From Bactericera cockerelli (taxonomy: Eukaryota > Arthropoda > Insecta > Hemiptera > Triozidae): a stretch of 64,000 nt of DNA. The stretch covers positions 23,942,933 to 24,006,932 of the forward strand of contig CM044959.1 of NCBI GenBank assembly GCA_024516035.1, given 5' to 3'. The position numbers and the translations under genes are program-made. The notes under the pieces are model-generated. The model saw only the letters and a list, made by a program, of their open reading frames with translations, did no database searches and was not told the DNA's origin. Shown piece after piece: positions 9,829 to 20,702 of this stretch (position 1 is the stretch's first letter; each line of letters begins with the position of its first letter).

Positions 9829-11760
9829 ATCAGTTCTTTTTGTACGAAAATGGTTATTCACTGCTGATACATTAGGATGACAAAAGTAGAATAGCTGGAG
9901 AAATTTGGAATGTCCAAGTATTAGTTTTTTTAAGGATATAGTTTGTGCGTAGGTATTAGATTTTTCCTAGGTTTATAATGTATATTGATAAGATTTGTGC
10001 CCCTAAATCCAAGGGAGTAATAAAATATAAATTTCCAATGCAAGATCTTTGATTTCATCTCCAATGATTATCTTTAGGTTATATTACATGCAAAATAGGA
10101 CCTCGAGCTCCTATAGACACAGAACATGATTAAAATGCTAAAGAAATTTAAATTGTAATCACCTTATCAGGTGAGGAAAGTTCTCTCCTTGAACCTTTTT
10201 CTTACCAATTCTCACGGCTTGTTGCGGGGGGTCACACGAGTATCTCTCCCAATTAACCATGCTTTTTACTTTAGGGTATTTAAAAATGAAAAACTATTAC
10301 AATTATCATTTTTATATAAGAAATGGCCTTATTATTAAGGAAATTTTAAATGTCGCTTAACTAATGAAAGGCATGTCTTCAGTGTTTTAGTAGAGTTAAG
10401 CAGTTAGTTAAAAATACATAAGCCAGGCCTCAGTGAATTTAGAGTTATAGGTTAAAGAAATTACATAAAAGTGCACTGCCTCGGATTATAATAGGTTAGT
10501 TAATATATTGAAAGGCCATCTTGGTTTACATAGGTTTTAGAAAAATACATAGAAGGCCATGCTCGTCTTATCAATGATCCTAGTGTTTACGTAATTTTTT
10601 ATGTAGGGCTAAACATTAGTATAAAAATCAGTAAAAATGCAAGCGACTCGCCGGAAAACGATTGGATGTTGAAATAAAACATGAGCGGGAAGAATCGTTG
10701 GAAGTCCCTTCAAATACACTCTCGGGGTAGAGTGTACCCGACTATGGACAGAAAAAAAAAACTTCCCCAAGGGGTTCGAACCCAATGGCTAGTAATGTAC
10801 CAACTGCCCAAAAGTCCAACTACTTTTCCACAACTTTTAGTGAGTGCATCGAAATTATGAGAGCAATCATAATTCAGATAATTTTATCTCCATCCAACCA
10901 TGATTTCCAAATTCAATTCGTATCCCGGCCTAAAGTCATTGTCCAATCGCAACTTTCTAAATTTTTCTCGGAAGGTAAAGGGTTTGAAAGATCAATATAA
11001 AAAATCGGAATCAAAAAACGTAAGCACATTTGAAAATATAGAACTAAAAAATTTCGTAGCCCGCCAGGTTTTCGAACCATGCTGTCTGTGCAGTCGAGCA
11101 TGCTACCAAGAATCAAAGTTATATTTACAGAAACGACGGAAAATGACGAAATTAATACTTGGTAACATAACTTTAAAATTTGCGTGGTAGAGCGAGGTCA
11201 TCTCGAAAATACTACTGGCAAGATCTGACCATAAGACTAAGAATTCTGAACGGTTACACCCGCCAAAGTAATTGAAAAGGCCACCAGTGCCAACCCAGTG
11301 GACGAATTGAAAGGAAATAAAATCAATAAATTTTGGATCTGCTTCATCAAGATCTTTGTTTGTACCACATTAAGGACTGTATCCTTCTATTCCCGGATTT
11401 GGGCTGCCAACCGAGCCGCCAAATTTGGACGCGTTTATAATTTAGAATTTATTTTGGTCGGTCTTTTCCATATATCTTATCACTCTAGCACCTCACTTAA
11501 TCTTCAGTGCCAATTAAAGACACATAGTCGTGGTCTCAAAGGATCCTATGAAAAATAAACCTGACAAAAAAACAAAAAAAAATTAAATCCTTTAATTGGT
11601 CTTTCACGATTGTTGTGGTGGTCTCGAAAACTAGTTCGGTTGGCCTGAAAGCAAGGTCACACAAATAGTCAACAACTATTTTTCAACGTAAGACCATTCC
11701 CTGCAATAAAAATCGCGATATTTTGTTGAAATTCATGTTGCACTTTTCCGCTGGGCGTAT
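9288..11760. repeat. Dispersed ~2.5-kb repeat, copy A
   Basis: Matches 38015-40690 in the same orientation. It contains, in order, the palindrome, a diverged zone (ATATCAGTTCTTTTTGTACG is shared just right of the palindrome), a degenerate ~50-bp minisatellite (10380-10570), two minus-strand tRNA-like segments (10762-10815 and 11056-11110), and a tail ending near TTGCACTTTTCCGCTGG. No long ORF. Outside the palindrome the copies differ by many indels. Confidence 0.75.
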
Positions 11761-11938
11761 AAATACAAAAAATGCCTATGGATGACTAAGATTTTTCTAA
11801 CCTAAAGTTCCGGGATATCCAATTTGGATAGATTTTCTACTCCTTTTGGTAGTTTAGATTTTTCCTCTTCCAAAAGAAAAATGACTTGCTTCCAGTTTGG
11901 TTCATTTTATTCCCGTTTGGTTAACTTTGGTTAGAAAG

Positions 11939-13430
11939 TGAAGTTGACCTTGGAATAAAATGGAAATATTTGGAAAAAACTTCTGGAATTTTTTTTTGGT
12001 TAGAAAGAAAAATAGAGCTCTAGTCTATACCTATACCCCCACTAGGGAGCTTAAATTGCAGAGAGACCTGGGTAGTATACATACATATGTATGTACAACG
12101 CAACAAAGGTGAGACAACTTTTTTGCGTTTCTCTGTTAATTTTTTTACATTAACTCTCTTTGAACCTCTCCTTTGCAGAGTGACAAGACGCTAAAAGCAC
12201 ACAATATTAATAATGCTACAAATTAAATTGTTGCGGTTTCTGCTTGTTGTAACAGGATGGGGTGGGTATATACAGGCAAGGGGGGAACCTAGTAAAATCA
12301 GCATTTCACAAATAGAGCTAGTATTTAATAACACAGAGTTTCGAACGGAAAATGACAGTTTCCTCAACCTGGTTTCAAAAATAAAATAGAAATATTATAT
12401 CATGTTGAAATACACAACACAAAAATTAACCACAACTTAAAGTTTCGAAATTTTAGAAATTTAGATCTTTAATTTTTGTTGCAGCTAATAGAAGTAAAAT
12501 GGATCATTTATTGAATTCATAAAATAAATAGTCTTTTCTATTGGCAGATTAAATTTATTTGTGTTGTTCTGTTATCTTCATTATTATATTATTTATTGTG
12601 AACAGCTAAAAAAATTCTTGTATTTTTTGATATTAATTCTTGATTGTGACTTAAATCGCCCTTAAAATTTAGTGCTAAATGTTATTCTGATTCCTGATCC
12701 AAGCTTTCAAGTTGTAAAATTTATTTTATGATTTTCATAATATGTCAATGATTGAAGTGATTTCCTTGGAAGATAACTACAGCCAATCCTTCCTTTTCTT
12801 TCCGTAAGGAACTGAAACTTGGAGTGTCTCTGTCTAAAACAAGAACGCGTATAGAATTGATGCACTCTTATTGGTTCATACTTAACACGAGTTCTCATAC
12901 TTGATTAAAATTCCGCCCTTATAATCGAATTTGAAAACTCTAAAATATGTTAGTCTCAGGGTTGAAGAATTTCGAAAGATTGCGAGGAAGTTTTTCCGAG
13001 ACAAAGGATTTTCCACGAACAAGAAAGCGAAAAAGAGGGGAAAGGATGAAAGATGATATAATAGAGCAAAAAGAGTAAAGTGAATTCCTATGTAAACTAA
13101 ATTATAATCATACCCAGACGTCACTCTTAATAACGCACATCGCATTATGATGAATAATAACAATTCTAATTCAAGGCAAAGTCGTGGCGCGAACTTTGAT
13201 ATTCTGTTCAGGGTGTTTTCAAAATTAAGATACTTGCTTCCTAGAATCTCCGTCACAGTTGGACACAGACTTCATAGAGTACCGGAGATAGGTATATGGT
13301 TCCTATACCTAGAAATCAGACATCCACTTACAGACCAACACATTACTTCCCATCCTGGTAGGTCTAAGGAATTAAAACAAAGAATAAGTTTATTTTTCTG
13401 CCTAGTTAAGCTAAAGAGATTTCTTGAAAC
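11939..13430. other. AT-rich, no recognisable gene
   Basis: A small palindrome ACATACATATGTATGT near 12078 and runs of A/T are all I see. The minus-strand open frame at 12882-13256 has no recognisable motif. Confidence 0.5.
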
Positions 13431-13431
13431 T

Positions 13432-13570
13432 TTCCACCCTGAAGATGGAGAAGATTTGAAGATCTGGAGAGATAACTTCCATCCTGAAGATCTGTGGAGA
13501 TAACTTTCATCCTGAAGATCTGTGGAGATAACTTCCACCCTGAAGATCTGTGGAAATAACTTCTCCACCC
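13432..13570. repeat. Minisatellite, ~29-bp unit, about 4 copies
   Basis: Repeats of AACTTCCATCCTGAAGATCT plus GTGGAGAT, with single-base differences. Confidence 0.75.
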
Positions 13571-13955
13571 TGTTTTCTTTCAGACGAACTTAAATAATTA
13601 ATTTCCACAAGTTGAGAAAGTTTCCTCAATGAACAGCAGAACTGAGGGATGCACGAGGAGGTATAATTAAACGCTCCTAGATCTTCGGATTAGATCCTAG
13701 CTAGCTAATCTCCTTATTGTGATACATGAATCTTTAACGTGCATCTAACCTGTATTACTAACGTCAATTTACGAGAATTTCTGATGGTTTTTACTGGAAG
13801 AATCCATGAGTTTTAAGACAGGTCAGGAGAAAGTTGTGAAAAGTATCAACATTATCAATATTATTTTGTTCTATGTAGTTATTACATGTACAATGTACAT
13901 AGTAGTGATAATAGTATATGAAATCGTATTTTAAATAATGATCTTTATTCGTAAT
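13571..13955. other. No recognisable gene
   Basis: AT-rich spacer. Confidence 0.5.
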
Positions 13956-13959
13956 AACC

Positions 13960-13996
13960 TTCCAAACTGCAAGCAATTTTGCTTGCAGTTTGGAAG
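13960..13996. repeat. Perfect short hairpin
   Basis: CTTCCAAACTGCAAGCAA is followed after two bases by its complement, giving an 18-bp perfect stem. Confidence 0.75.
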
Positions 13997-14780
13997 CAAA
14001 ATTGCTGAGAGTCACAACCCAAATATTACAAACCAATTCAAAAGTACATTTCATAAGAGAGAAAAAATCATAAATATGTAAGTACACACATATTACATGA
14101 GTAGAAACACTGTGACCAAAGTAAATAAGCTTTTAACTCAAATTGTATTACACTCCATCCAAGTTAAACCTCATCCAGATTACTGGAGGCAGAATACAAC
14201 ACGGGCAGTTTTAATTAAACGCCCCCCCCCACCCGTCCTCTGCTCTGAATCAACCCGAATTCAGGACGGGCCAAAGTTTCACTTAAGATTGATCATTAGG
14301 GATGACTCCTCCAAGACCTTTTGCACCCCAATCTCTTCCGAGGAGGTTAGAGTCTGTGGAGCGGAGGTGTGCAGCTTAGAAATGAGATGGTCATGGGAGA
14401 GGACGGAGGGGGTAGAGAGGAAAAATGTTTTATTACTTCCTCTCACACTTTCTTTTTATTACAATACTATGCCTGTCACAAGAGACAGAGAGAGAAGTGA
14501 AGAAATTAAAGAGAAGAAAGAAGATACAAGAAGGGCAGGAAGAAATAAAGAAAGCAAAAACAAGTCAGAAAAGTCGGCTTAAGACAAAAGTTTCCCCGTC
14601 CAGAAGTGCCCTATGTGTTACGAATATCTAAATAGTTCGTGATAGTATCTATGGCTCTATTAAGAACTTTAGCAAATACTAAATACATAACCTAGTATCT
14701 AGGGAGCCTGTATTTATTGTCTCTCTAAGTTAGATGTTTCTTTACAGTATACGATGTGGCAAATTTATGACAGATCGGGA
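13997..14780. other. C-run and purine-rich tract, no convincing gene
   Basis: A run of about ten C near 14222 and GA-rich sequence at 14480-14580. A plus-strand frame (14097-14582) spans these but its second half is low-complexity and it has no recognisable motif. Confidence 0.45.
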
Positions 14781-14781
14781 T

Positions 14782-14988
14782 TAACACGCTGGTCTGGTCA
14801 TCCAGGTAGCGTAGGAATCCGTTGGTTCGAAACCCACCCAGTGCATGAATTTTTCCTGATTCATTTGAATTTTGTGACCATACAGTAATAAGACTCTGAG
14901 GGTTAGGTGGTAGAAAATGCTTCCAGCATTAACTTCGTCTGGTGGTTACCTTCTACTAAAGAGTGTTATTATTATTATCACAAGTTCC
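14782..14988 (+). mobile_element. tRNA-derived SINE with (ATT)n tail
   Basis: A B box (GGTTCGAAACC) near 14831 sits about 70 nt from the presumed start, followed by a ~130-bp body and a GTTATTATTATTATC tail. The A box is eroded. The tail type matches the SINE at 32789-33140. Confidence 0.6.
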
Positions 14989-15424
14989 AGTCAGTACTTA
15001 CATTTCCCTATTTAAAACAATACGCAAAATCTAGACTCTAGTGCACAGAGGTATTACAAAAACGTCTATTAATTAGTTCATAGAGACACAAAAACGCTTG
15101 TTATTGGTTATTGGCGAGCCTCGCTTATCCCCGGTTGGCTTACTTGCCTGTATAATACACCACTGGTTAGCTAATGAGAACGTCAGGCTCCTTCCAAAGT
15201 TGTATAAGGCTGCGTATACGTGTCAAATGATGCCTGGATTCCTCTACTGAATGGACATAATATAGTGAGCCATTACAGCAGGAGGAAGAACAAGGTATAA
15301 GTTAAGATGGCCGACAATCTTAGGCCATGTGTTTTTCCACGACGTGGGGTCTGGCTATTTTTCTTTATTACGCGCGAGGATTGTGACAGTTCTCAGATGG
15401 TGAATGAGAAGGAGGAGGCTGAGG
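14989..15424. other. No recognisable feature
   Basis: Unique-looking DNA without supportable gene. Confidence 0.45.
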
Positions 15425-15472
15425 AAGTGAGAGGGAGATAATACACGAGGGGAGAAGAGAAAGAGAGAGAAG

Positions 15473-15508
<36 letters not shown>

Positions 15509-15600
15509 AAGTGAGAGGGAGATAATACACAAGGGGACAGAAAGAGAGAGAAAGAGAGAGGGGGAGAAGGAGAGGAAAAAAGAATAGCAGTGGGTAGTAT
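15425..15600. repeat. GA-rich low-complexity tract
   Basis: GAGAGA runs interrupted by a duplicated GTGAGAGGGAGATAATACAC segment (near 15426 and 15510). Open frames across it are artefacts of composition. Confidence 0.8.
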
Positions 15601-16391
15601 AAATGTACAAGGAGAAAACTTAAGCGCAGCTAATGATGAGGAAGGAGAGAAGCGAAGTGGAAGAGAAAAAAGATGGGAGGGAGAATATAGATAAAGTCAG
15701 GTCACAAGGAAGAGGGAAATACAAACAAAAGGAAATGCGACAAAATCAAAGTCTCATTTATAGATGTAAAATACAGATACATAATACGAGTACGAGTATT
15801 TACAATAAACTTTGAAATACAGATTCATAATACAACAAAAACACACACGCACACACTCGCACACACATGATTCTAGTGTTATGACTATTAATAAGTCGAA
15901 TAAAATTGAAGTTTTTGATTTTTGATTTTTCATTACTCTACCAACTCTGTATTACTATACAAACCTACGAAATAATCACAGAAAAATATCTAGACGTTGT
16001 CTTGTGTAATGTGGACTAAAAGAGTATTCTCTATTCCCAGATGAATGTGGATATTAACTAATGGAAGGAGGAAAGAAAGTTGATAATACCAAACGATTTC
16101 AATTTCAACAATAAACAGTGTAAGTAGATAAAAATGATACAGCTGAATATTATATTATTGATCTTAATGATACTGAAATATCAAAAGAAAGTTAAGATCA
16201 AGAGAACATTAGTAATTCCTATAAATATTAGGTACTGAGTACTCCCTTTTTAACTTCCCATAAATTTCTAATATTAGAATTTTATGATCGGATGTAAATT
16301 ACTTTTGTACTAAACTTGTGCTTTCTAGTTAGTAGGAGTATGTATTGTACACAATTACACATATAGGCTGGCGATTGCTTTCTAACATATA
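15601..16391. other. No gene; short CA repeat
   Basis: A CA-rich microsatellite at about 15838-15868; the rest is AT-rich and unrecognised. Confidence 0.5.
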
Positions 16392-17206
16392 CAGGGTCTT
16401 CATAAAGTCTCACCCAGGCCTAGGTTCCTCGAAAACGACTCAGAATATCAAAAAACGCAAAAACCCGTATTCCTTTATATTTAGGGGAATGATTTTCAGA
16501 CAAAAAAATTTTGCCTACACGGCCCCAGTCAGGCTGGGCATTAGACTGGTTTTATCTCATAGAGGTAAGAAAAAAATGTCAGAATTTTTACAACGCTCAG
16601 GCAGAAATTAGTTCGGCTTTTGCAGAAATTGAGATAGACAAAATTTCAAGGCAATCAGAGTACGTTAACAGGACCCGCTCTGGCCTCAAAGTTTGGAAAT
16701 TTGCCAAATTTTCGAGGTTGAGCTGACATTTTCGACCATGACTCGAGAACGAAAAATCATACGAGCTTTAAAGATATATCAAATGAAAGACCATTTTGTT
16801 GGCTTTACTTTGTTGTGTAATACTAGTTCCCGAAATCTTAATGGTTACTGACTAAATTAAGAATATGTAGTCGAAAACGGGCCAGGTACCCAAAGTAGAG
16901 CATCTAAGGCATGATAGGATAATGGGTGAAAATACTTATGATTTATAAAACGTATACATATAAATGTTAGAAGATTAGTTTTGAATGATTTTTTGACACA
17001 TTATGAAGCTATAAATACCCATTTTTACCTACTTGATAGTTCCTGACAGGTTAAGGCATGGCCAGAAAAACAAAATAATAATACAAACATATTACGTCAG
17101 AGTTATTCTCATTTTTTTATTGTAGAAATACAAATATCTAAAATTAAAAGTACAAATAGGTAACATTTCGTAAAAAAAAAATACAAATTAAGAAGTAAAA
17201 CTTAAC

Positions 17207-17750
17207 TTAGTTAGTTGTGAGAGGGGTAGAGAAGGAACTTTTAGAAGAATCAGGATATAGTCTCCTACATTTACTCACAACTTGTGGGACAAACTGTTTC
17301 TGACATTCCTCTCTAGTTAGTAAGTCGCTGAAGTCACTCATCAACTTAACGCCTCTCTTGGCTGTGTCGTTTACAACTTTAAGGGATTGTACAATTTTAA
17401 GTGCTTTCTGATACTGAGGCTCACCATGACAAATTCTTTTCTTCTGACCCCTAAGGTCTGAAGAAAAGAAATGTTTCGTGAGTAATGTTTAAGGCCCCCT
17501 CTCACATAAGCTAGTAGGTCTTTTATTCGTACTGTAATGTTGACATTTTTTGTCTCCTCTGTATCATCAGAAAAATTGAAAAGCTTTGCAGCCATTCCAG
17601 ACTTTTCATCATGTGACAAAGTTGGATCGAAAAATCCCAAGCCAACAGTTTGGGCATTCAAGTACCACAGGTGATAGCCATGAAACAGGAGCTACTGTAG
17701 ACGCTTGTGGTCTGTGTTGTAGTATGCCTCCCCTCTGATGGGCGAGAAGT
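17207..17750 (-). pseudogene. Unknown transposon protein, C-terminal fragment, left arm
   Basis: On the minus strand, coding similarity runs from YNTDHKRLQ-stop-LLFHGYHLWYLNA through GLGFFDPTLSHDEKSGMAAK and VNITVRIKDLLAYVRGGLK, then after a frameshift through SLKVVNDTAKRGVKLMSDFS to a TAA at 17209-17207. The same peptide is encoded in the right arm. I do not recognise a named domain. The pattern (WYL..E.VGL..FD, and VVNDTAxRGVKL near the C-terminus) recalls uncharacterised repeat-borne proteins of invertebrates, but I cannot confirm this without a search. The TAG and the frameshift make it a pseudogene. It may be a transposase C-terminus or an accessory protein of the parent element. Confidence 0.55.
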
Positions 17751-17764
17751 GACACAATACTTCC

Positions 17765-17922
17765 CATTTAGGTGCTGGGTCAACACGAGCGCACCGCAAG
17801 GTATCCCTTACAAACAATTGTAACCAAATTAAGAATACAAATTTTTGTCGGCACGGGGGATCGAACCCAGGACCTTCCGCATGGCAAGCGGTGCTTAACC
17901 ACTGAGCTCATCGCGCTCTCAT
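17765..17922 (-). mobile_element. tRNA-derived SINE in the spacer of the foldback
   Basis: On the minus strand, TGAGCTCAGTGGTTAAGC (A box) and GGTTCGATCCC (B box) are well preserved, and the anticodon-loop region resembles tRNA-Gly (TTGCCATGCG). It lies exactly between the two arms. The 3' limit is approximate. Confidence 0.7.
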
Positions 17923-18133
17923 ATAAATTATCTGGATGAGGTTCAGTTCTACTACCCATTTTACAGTCAAAGACGCTTCTCAAGACAACTTCTATTGTGA
18001 CGACATGCTAAGGAGAGCAAGTCCCGCTCTAACATTTTTTCTAATAATGTACAGGGTCCTTTTACTCTGCACCTGTGTTTGATGCTGTCGTATCAAAACA
18101 CATAGTTCAGAGAAAGCACTAAACAAAGTTGTC

Positions 18134-18627
18134 TATCACCTGTGGTACTTGAATGCCGAAATTGTTGGCTTGGGATTATTCGATCCAACTTTGTCACATG
18201 ATGAAAAGTCTGGAATGGCTGCAAAGCTTTTCAATTTTTCTGATGATACAGAGGAGACAAAAAATGTCAACATTACAGTACGAATAAAAGACCTACTAGC
18301 TTATGTGAGAGGGGGCCTTAAAGAGTTCATTACTCACGAAACATTTCTTTTCTTTAGTCGATTTGTCATAAAAACTGACTTTTTGATGGGAGCCCCTAAA
18401 TTTGTCCTGGTGAGCCTCAGTATCAGAAAGCACTTAAAATTGAACAATCCCTTAAAGTTGTAAACGACACAGCCAAGAGAGGCGTTAAGTTGATGAGTGA
18501 CTTCAGCGACTTACTAACTAGAGAGGAATGTCAGAAACAGTTTGTCCCACAAGTTGTGAGTAAATGTAGGAGACTATATCCTGATTCTTCTAAAAGTTCC
18601 CTCTCTACCCCTCTCCCAACTAACTAA
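18134..18627 (+). pseudogene. Unknown transposon protein, C-terminal fragment, right arm
   Basis: The plus-strand copy of the left-arm sequence. It starts with the HLWYLNA region and keeps the first frame (18149-18463 region) through GMAAKLFNFSDD and AYVRGGLKE. It then needs a frame change near 18415, after which QYQKALKIEQSLKVV to YPDSSKSS runs to a TAA at 18625-18627. It has about 20 extra codons of sequence that the left arm lacks after GGLK. An AATAAA lies about 85 nt downstream (near 18711), so the arm includes a 3' gene end. Function unknown; the frameshift implies no product unless the two frames are separate exons. Confidence 0.55.
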
Positions 18628-19278
18628 GTTAAGTTTTACTGCTTAATTTGTATTTTTTTTAGGAAATGTTACCTATTTGTACTTTTAATTTTAGATATTT
18701 GTATTTCTACAATAAAAAAATGAGAATACTCTGACGTAATATGTTTTGTATTATTATTTTGTTTTTCTGGCCATGCCTTAACCTGTCAGGAACTATCAAG
18801 TAGGTAAAAACGGGTATTTATAGCTTCATAATGTGTCAAAAAATCATTTAAAACTAATCTTCTAACATTGTATATGTATAAGTTTTCTAAATCATAAGTA
18901 TTTTCACCCATTATCCTATCATGCCTTAGATGCTCTACTTTGGGTACCTGGCCTGTTTTCGACTACATATTCTTAATTTAGTCAGTAACCATTAAGATTT
19001 CGGGAACTAGTATTATACAACAAAATAAAGCCAACAAAATGGTCTTTCATTTGATATATCTTTAAAGCTCGTATGATTTTTCGTTCTCGAGTTATGGTCG
19101 AAAATGTCAGCTCAACCTCGAAAATTTGGCAAATTTCCAAACTTTGAGGCCAGAGCGGGTCCTGTTAACGTACTCAGATTGCCTTGAAATTTTGTCTATC
19201 TCAATTTCTGCAAAAGCCGAACTCATTTCTGCCTGAGCGTTTTAAAAATTCCGATATTGATTTTTTAAAACCAGTCTA

Positions 19279-19866
19279 CTGGGCATGGACCAACTTTAAA
19301 ATCTTAAATAGAATTGTATGTCTTGTGGCATATTGTTTTAAAGGTCTTATTGAGAGAAGTTCATTACAATAAATTTCAGTGTGCTACGACTTACCGTTCT
19401 CGAGATACAGGGTCGGACGTCCTGCGTAATATCCCTATATTTTGACCTATAACTCGTTAACCGTAAATTATGGAGAAATTTTTTCTTGATAATAAGAACT
19501 CCTTATAGCAAGAACTTTCGAACAAGTTAAAATTTGATTTGTTTTTTCGTTAAATTTTTTTCGACTGTTCGTCCGGCTGGCTGACGAAACCGACCAGAAA
19601 CTAACATCAACAGAGTATGTCGAGTTATAACTTGTTCGAAAAGTCTCATCATAAGGAGTTATTATTAACAAGAAAAATTTTCTCCATAATTTACGGTTAT
19701 CGAGTTATAGGTCAAAATATATGGATATTACGCAGGACGTCCGACCCTGTATCTCGAGAACGGTAAGTCGTAGCACACTGAAATTTATTGTAATGAACTT
19801 CTCTCAATAAGACCTTTAAAACAATATGCCACAAGACATACCATTCTGTTTAAGATTTTAAAGTTG
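19279..19866. repeat. Nested ~590-bp palindrome in the right arm
   Basis: GGGCATGGACCAACTTTAAA near 19281 mirrors its complement near 19860. The left arm of the large foldback lacks this block, so it was inserted on one side or deleted from the other. A MITE occupies its centre. Confidence 0.75.
19408..19749. repeat. 342-bp TA-flanked MITE at the palindrome centre
   Basis: CAGGGTCGGACGTCCTGCG at the left and its complement at the right, with TA on both sides and arms of about 130 bp. The flanks TTCTCGAGA/TCTCGAGAA are themselves inverted copies. Confidence 0.75.
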
Positions 19867-20024
19867 GTCCATGCCCAGCCTGACTGGGGCCGTGTAGGCA
19901 AAATTTTTTTGTCTGAAAATCAATCCTCCTAAATATAAAGGAATACGGGTTTTTTGCGTTTTTTGATATTCTGAGTCGTTTTCGAGAAACCTAGGCCTGG
20001 GTGAGACTTTATGAAGACCCTGTA

Positions 20025-20370
20025 TATACTTGTGAATTTATGACATAGATATGACAAAGGAAAATACATAAATAAATATAATGCGAAATTTCTCCATAGG
20101 CCTACTTCCTACTTACTCTCGGTGAGAGTATTTCATGTGTGCATGCCAAAAAAGTGATTTCTCTGGCAAAAGTATAGAGATATTATATTATAAACTGCCT
20201 TGCTACTTACGAATGCTTCCCCTGAGGGACGAGGAATGTTAGTCAGTGGCGACGCGTAAATCACGTCAATGGGGAAACATTTCCTCCTCTGGTGGTTAAC
20301 TAAGTTACTATGATCACAAGTTATTTCATAACATGTTCTGAAATCTCAACAACAATGGTATCACTAAACG
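20025..20370. other. No recognisable feature
   Basis: AT-rich spacer between two palindromic elements. Confidence 0.5.
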
Positions 20371-20702
20371 ACCGGCTTCAGATAACTAAATCAAATTCTT
20401 AATTGTTACACCAAAGAATCAGTATTTATTTCACAAGTCCTTGGTATTATACCTGGTTAAACTAGAAAAGCTTATACATACATAATATGCATGTATGTGG
20501 AAAAAGTAAATAATAAATCATTGACGAACTTGTTTTTATTATTAATACCATTCAATATTGTTTACTTTTGTCTACAAACATGCAAAATATGTATGGGGAT
20601 ACTTTTCAAGTTAAAACCAGGAATAAAACCAAGGAGTGGTGAAACAAATACTGATTCGTTGGTGTAACAATAAAGAACTTGGTGTGGTGATCTGAAGCCG
20701 GT
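20371..20702. repeat. ~330-bp palindromic MITE-like element
   Basis: ACCGGCTTCAGAT at the left mirrors ATCTGAAGCCGGT at the right, and TTGTTACACCAA mirrors TTGGTGTAACAA. Imperfect arms of about 100 bp. No ORF. Confidence 0.65.

Larger units (their letters stand above)
9195..11938. repeat. Inverted ~48-bp brackets around dispersed repeat copy A
   Basis: CTTTCTAACCAAAGTTAACC at 9195 is mirrored by the complementary end at 11938, and similarity continues about 48 bp inward (ATAAAGTGAACCAAACTGGAAG near 9222 against its complement near 11884, two differences). The brackets are absent around copy B, so copy A may sit inside, or have been captured by, a larger TIR element. I found no clear target duplication. 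Confidence 0.45.
16392..20022. mobile_element. 3.6-kb TA-flanked foldback transposon (inverted dimer)
   Basis: The ends are CAGGGTCTTCATAAAGTCTC and its complement, and a TA dinucleotide lies on each side (16390-16391, 20023-20024), as in Tc1/mariner-type insertions. The left arm (to about 17687) is mirrored by the right arm (from about 18131), which also contains an extra ~590-bp nested palindrome. Each arm carries the same C-terminal coding segment, stop codon and 3' region, pointing outward. The ~440-bp spacer holds a minus-strand SINE. It looks like two copies of one transposon's 3' half joined head to head. Confidence 0.75.

Noticed and set aside
9288..11760. Helitron
   Set aside because: The repeat starts with TC after A, but I find no CTRR end with a preceding short hairpin and no Rep/helicase; evidence too weak.
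14097..14582. 161-codon plus-strand frame
   Set aside because: No motif; spans a C run and a GA-rich tract; no splice or polyadenylation context.
17780..17983. Minus-strand 67-codon frame
   Set aside because: A translation of the tRNA-derived SINE head; the same artefact occurs at 4006-4227, 32720-32911 and 39490-39678.
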